Shown: positions 60,683-64,000 of the stretch, piece by piece | Numbering within the stretch: position 1 is the first letter of the stretch | Layout: each line of letters starts with the position of its first letter | From: Phaeodactylum tricornutum CCAP 1055/1 | Lineage: Eukaryota; Bacillariophyta; Bacillariophyceae; Surirellales; Neidiaceae | Direction: 5' to 3' | Assembly (NCBI RefSeq): GCF_000150955.2 | Contig: NC_011680.1 | Coordinates: forward strand, 492,384 to 556,383 | DNA length: 64,000 bases | Program-made: the position numbers and the translations under genes | The notes under the pieces: model-generated | Database searches by the model: none | What the model was told of the DNA's origin: nothing | What the model saw: the letters and a program-made list of their open reading frames with translations, nothing else

Positions 60683-62464
60683 ATGAATTTCATGCGTCTC
60701 TTCGCTGCCACCTTGGCAATGATGGTGTGCACCGCCTTTTCTCCTGGTCAGTTACATCGTCGTCCTCGGGCCCTTACCCAACTCTCACGTTCTACTCGTC
60801 TGTCGGCGTCTACTTCGTCGCTGGTGGTAATTTCGCCTCCGGGGGGGATTGGCGAAGTATCGGCGGTTAAAGCCGCCGAGATGGGATCTGCAGTTCGCTG
60901 GTTCGTCGTATCCTCTGGGAGTTCTAGAGAAGTCATCTTATCGCAAGAAGTACTGGCTTCCATAGCCGCGGCTGGGGGAAGTGTGGAACTAGCCGGCGCC
61001 GATGTTCCCTCCCTTTTGCTACCTCCAGAAGACCCTAATTCAGCTGTAACGGCTGTATCGGCTTGGTGTGGTGCGGCCGAAGCGATTGTATGCACATTTG
61101 ATGGTTGCGAGACGAGCCCTGCCGAAAAAAAAAAGCTCAAACTGGACGATGAGGATCCTGAATTCGCGTGGAAAAACGCAATCAAAATCGCCGCACAACA
61201 GGCTTCTTCTAAAATTTCTGGCACGAAGCTCGCCATTTTGTCGGCGAACGGAGATATGGACGATGACTTACAATCCGTATCGTCCGGAATTGGAGGTTTC
61301 GTGGGTAGTTTGCTCAAAGGCAAAAGGATGGAGATTCCGTCCTCACTCACGCAAGCTATGAGTGGCATGTCTGCTGGTTTCACTTCAGCCGCAGCCAAGA
61401 TTGCGACCTTACGTCACGGTGAGCTGTTTGGCACTCCTGAATCTTCACCTAACTTTTCGGCTTTGGTTGGTGGCCCCCGACGTGATCCGGAGCTTTGTGA
61501 AGAGTTCCAGTTTCGGGATATCCGTGTGGACCCCACACTATCACTAATGGGTAACTTTATGATGGGAAAGACAACGCGATCGTCTCGCCACGTCATTGGC
61601 CAAGCCGCTGCTTTGTTGGTGCTTGGTAAGGTTACAGTAGTGCCTGGACTCGATATTTGCGTTTCTTCCCAGCGAGGAACCGATGTCGTTACGATGGAGC
61701 AATGGGAAAAGGAATTCTCCCGGGTTGCCGAAGACTTGATGACGGCGGATTCTACTGGTGGTGGAGCTCAGTTGTTTTCGGTCGACTTTGCCTCCGTCCC
61801 AGATGTCGAACGCCTGGCCGATTGGTTGGCCACAAAGTGGGCTCCGGCCGTGTTGCGTACCTACGACATTGCTGCGATTCGAGTTGGCGCTCGACCCGTC
61901 TACACCACCCGGACTTCCCCTGGAACCTTGCAAATTGACTGGCAACAGCTAGTCGATTTTGAGTCCGTCACGGTGGGTAAAATGGAAATTGTCGTTACCG
62001 ACAAAGGCTTAAAGGCACTGCGACTGGCTGGAGACGCATCAAAGGGATTTGGTTCGGTCTCTCGCATACCGCTGAATGGCGAAGACGTTTTGGTACGTCG
62101 TCTAGCGGAAGCAAGTTCGCAAGCGATTGAAAAAGGTCTTGCGAAAAAGGTAAGTGGTAAAGGTTGGGGCACGATACTACAAATACATAAAGCAGTCTCC
62201 CAGATGCCTCACATTATTTCCCTTCCACAGGCCAAGGCTGTCAAAAAGGCAGTTGAAGAATACAAAAAGCCCGAACCCGTGGTAGCGGCGGCACCAGTAA
62301 CTTCCATTCAATCCTCAGGTACTGTAGAAGCGTCCATCGCTGCAGCTTCCTCTGGTCCACGTCAAGCAGGAGCCCGGAGGTCGACAGAAAGAGCTCGGGG
62401 CAAAAGACGAAAAACAAGTACGGAATCCAGCAACGGCGGCTCTCCGACGCCGACTGAAGAGTAG
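60683..62464 (+). CDS. Plastid-targeted protein of unknown function with Rossmann-like start
   Basis: Two exons are proposed, 60683-62149 and 62231-62464, giving 566 residues; reading through the 81-nt intron gives 593 with no stop. The leader LFAATLAMMVCTAFSP has a signal peptide and a TAF-type motif, which in diatoms directs proteins into the four-membrane plastid. Next comes SLVVISPPGGIGEVSAVKAAEMGSAVRWFVVS, a strand and glycine-rich turn like a Rossmann nucleotide site. Two further similar alpha/beta regions follow (to about residue 480), and an Ala/Lys-rich, basic tail (KAVKKAVEEYKK, RARGKRRKTST). No family is recognised. A role as a plastid dehydrogenase-like or NAD(P)-binding protein is only a guess. 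Confidence 0.65.
   Translation: MNFMRLFAATLAMMVCTAFSPGQLHRRPRALTQLSRSTRLSASTSSLVVISPPGGIGEVSAVKAAEMGSAVRWFVVSSGSSREVILSQEVLASIAAAGGSVELAGADVPSLLLPPEDPNSAVTAVSAWCGAAEAIVCTFDGCETSPAEKKKLKLDDEDPEFAWKNAIKIAAQQASSKISGTKLAILSANGDMDDDLQSVSSGIGGFVGSLLKGKRMEIPSSLTQAMSGMSAGFTSAAAKIATLRHGELFGTPESSPNFSALVGGPRRDPELCEEFQFRDIRVDPTLSLMGNFMMGKTTRSSRHVIGQAAALLVLGKVTVVPGLDICVSSQRGTDVVTMEQWEKEFSRVAEDLMTADSTGGGAQLFSVDFASVPDVERLADWLATKWAPAVLRTYDIAAIRVGARPVYTTRTSPGTLQIDWQQLVDFESVTVGKMEIVVTDKGLKALRLAGDASKGFGSVSRIPLNGEDVLVRRLAEASSQAIEKGLAKKVSGKGWGTILQIHKAVSQMPHIISLPQAKAVKKAVEEYKKPEPVVAAAPVTSIQSSGTVEASIAAASSGPRQAGARRSTERARGKRRKTSTESSNGGSPTPTEE
62150..62230 (+). other. 81-nt in-frame, stop-free candidate intron
   Basis: It begins GTAAGTGG and ends CTTCCACAG, both good splice signals, and contains no stop in the reading frame. 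Either splicing or retention leaves the frame intact, so the two products would differ by 27 residues. Confidence 0.6.
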
Positions 62465-62531
62465 AACGGGTAAATACGGAAGAAAGGCCAAAGTTTCTAT
62501 TCCTTTTATTTACAATTTGCTTGTAATCAAG

Positions 62532-63411
62532 TTATGGTTCCAGGATCAAGTCATCGACGTATCCGCTCGCCAGTAGTCTTTGCAGTCTCTCCTCCCAAAT
62601 GCTTCCGTACGGCGTCATCGTCAGGTGACGTAGTTTGTCTTCGGTATCCACATCTTCCACAGTGTATTCGCTTGGAATTGTAATGTGCACTTCCAATCGC
62701 TGTGGAGGAATTTTATCTCTTCCTAATCGTATTGGCCACTCAATTAACGAGATGCCATTGGATAAAGCTTGATCCAAGTTGAGCGGCATTAAGTCCTCGG
62801 GATTTTCAGACAAACGGTAGAGATCCATGTGGTGAATCCTGTTGAGAGAAAACGTGAGTTGCAAAGCGCTGCGTGCCACTCCCTAATCCATAGCAAGTCA
62901 AAAGCTATACTTACTCGTATCCTCGGCGCAGTGCGTAGGTATTCGATAGTAAGTAGGTTGGGGAGGTCACACGAAGGACTGGATCGCCAATCGCCGCGCG
63001 AACAAAACCACGGGCAAAGGCTGTTTTTCCGGCACCCAAGTCGCCATCCAAAAATACAATGCTCCCTCGGGGCCACGAGCCTTCATCGATCAATAAAGTA
63101 GACAAAACACCACCGATATCTTCCATGTCTTCGGCAGTCGGAATCTCCAACCGAACTTGCCGGGTCGTATCGCCAACTTCGGTGCATTTTAAGGTAGAGT
63201 TTATCAGCCAACGTCGGTTTGCGCCGCCAAAATGAGAGAGGCGTATGCGATCAGAACACTGGAAGAATCTGCCCGATCTTTTTATGGTTAATGGGAAGGA
63301 ACGCGATAGGGAACTAACACCCATATAGCCAGCTGCTGCACAGAATGCCATGACTCTCTTTGCAATCAAGAGGACGAGAACAAAAGGGAGCAGTCGACGA
63401 CTCCCCAACAT
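62532..63411 (-). CDS. TSAE: TsaE-like tRNA threonylcarbamoyladenosine biosynthesis ATPase, organellar
   Basis: Two exons, 63411-62915 and 62838-62532, give 267 residues; the 76-bp intron (GTAAGT ... CAACAG) joins RRGYE to IHHMDLYRL. The N-terminus (LPFVLVLLIAKRVMAFCAAAG) is a signal peptide with an MAF-type motif, suggesting plastid import. The core has the P-loop FLDGDLGAGKTAFARG, SPTYLLSNTYA, HHMDLYRL and SLIEWP, the conserved TsaE set. TsaE energises the TsaB-TsaD complex that makes t6A37 in bacterial and organellar tRNAs reading ANN codons. A C-terminal extension of about 60 residues beyond the bacterial length is present. The adjacent plastid protein gene converges on it with 67 bp between stops. 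Confidence 0.92.
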
Positions 63412-64000
63412 CCAAGGTTTAAATCGCTTTCTTTCCAGAACAAGAATGATTGGTTTGCTTATACTTTATATGGAAACGAAAAAGCAGCTTTCGCTCGAAT
63501 GCACAATTTGAGCTGGTGCTATGGTATTGATGACATTGACTGACAGAAGAGTGACTGAGACTGATGTGTGCTATTGGATTTGAAAATCAGTTACTGTTTG
63601 CTCACTGCAGGTTTCTGATTCTCGTCGTTTTCGTAACTGGTAGTAATGAAAGATTGCGAACGAAAAGGAGACGACAATTATTGTACAGGGTTAGAGTTAT
63701 TTCCCGTCTGTCTCTCGTTCGTTTGCATTTGGAATCGTTGTCTGCCGATCGTACGATTTCCGTGCCATCGACTCATGAAATCCCCCAGAGGCAATCTTCT
63801 ACCTATACGGGGTTCGTTATCCCTAACAGTAAGTCCATCAGAGTATCACAATCGGTCACAGTCAATCGGGCAGTTCTTTTGTTTTGCCTCCGAATGTAGC
63901 TATAATTGAATCTGCAATCCTTTGGTTCCTTTTAGCATGATTCTAGCCCATTATCATAGTACTTTAGCATGCCGGCATGGTCAAAGGACTGCTGCTTTGG
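63412..64000. other. Upstream region of TsaE; no gene recognised
   Basis: Contains a run of TGAC-type words near 63533-63560 (TGACATTGACTGACAG and GTGACTGAGACTG), in line with the recurrent promoter motif. Open frames at 63564-63909 on the plus strand have no domain. Confidence 0.4.

Noticed and set aside
1-64000. rRNA, tRNA, CRISPR arrays and bacterial-type operons
   Set aside because: None seen on either strand. Gene layout, introns and protein families are eukaryotic throughout.

Overview
The window is nuclear DNA of a photosynthetic stramenopile, most likely a pennate diatom close to Phaeodactylum tricornutum (inference from gene content and style; no search was run). Supporting signs are compact genes on both strands with short GT-AG introns of about 70-100 bp, many eukaryote-only proteins (RNA polymerase III RPC3, Ku80, CSA, MSH5, topoisomerase II, Skp1-type GlcNAc transferase), diatom-style signal peptide plus TAF-type plastid leaders, a mitochondrial [2Fe-2S] ferredoxin and mitochondrial carrier, and a Copia-type gag fossil. 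There are no operons; neighbours are mostly divergent or convergent pairs. No rRNA, tRNA or CRISPR was recognised.

Layout. 1-5.2 kb is repeat-derived: a broken Copia gag fragment (506-937) and a degraded piggyBac-type DNA transposon bounded by inverted ends at 1748 and 4424. 5.2-19.4 kb holds a GT92/GT2-like glycosyltransferase, two tandem membrane-anchored metzincin proteases (the second with a 12-nt microexon), RNA polymerase III subunit RPC3, a GT32 glycosyltransferase, a peroxisomal dienoyl-CoA isomerase and the CSA/ERCC8 WD40 protein. 20-31 kb holds tRNase Z, a 431-bp MITE with 9-bp target duplications, a GlcNAc transferase, a 230-bp tandem duplication in a gene-poor stretch, a TrmB-like methyltransferase and an SRR1-like protein. 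31-44.6 kb holds a MYND protein, a trypsin-like protease, an acylaminoacyl-peptidase, Ku80, a large SANT-domain protein and a five-exon ferredoxin. 44.7-63.4 kb holds a divergent aldehyde-dehydrogenase-like protein, a CorA/MRS2 magnesium channel, a mitochondrial carrier, a six-exon topoisomerase II with a mitochondrial-type leader, MSH5, an unknown protein, a plastid-targeted unknown and TsaE.

Themes. Genome maintenance is well represented (CSA, Ku80, MSH5, topoisomerase II, a SANT protein), as are RNA polymerase III and tRNA maturation (RPC3, tRNase Z, TrmB-like, TsaE) and secretory-pathway glycosyltransferases (three in 20 kb). These are not co-linear pathways. A short palindrome-like motif built from ACAGTCACTGT / TGACTGTGA recurs upstream of many genes and is the best candidate for a shared core-promoter element.

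Start codons were placed at ATG. Several open frames extend upstream from TTG or GTG, and those extensions were not used. Exon joins were chosen by phase-matched GT-AG sites together with family homology.
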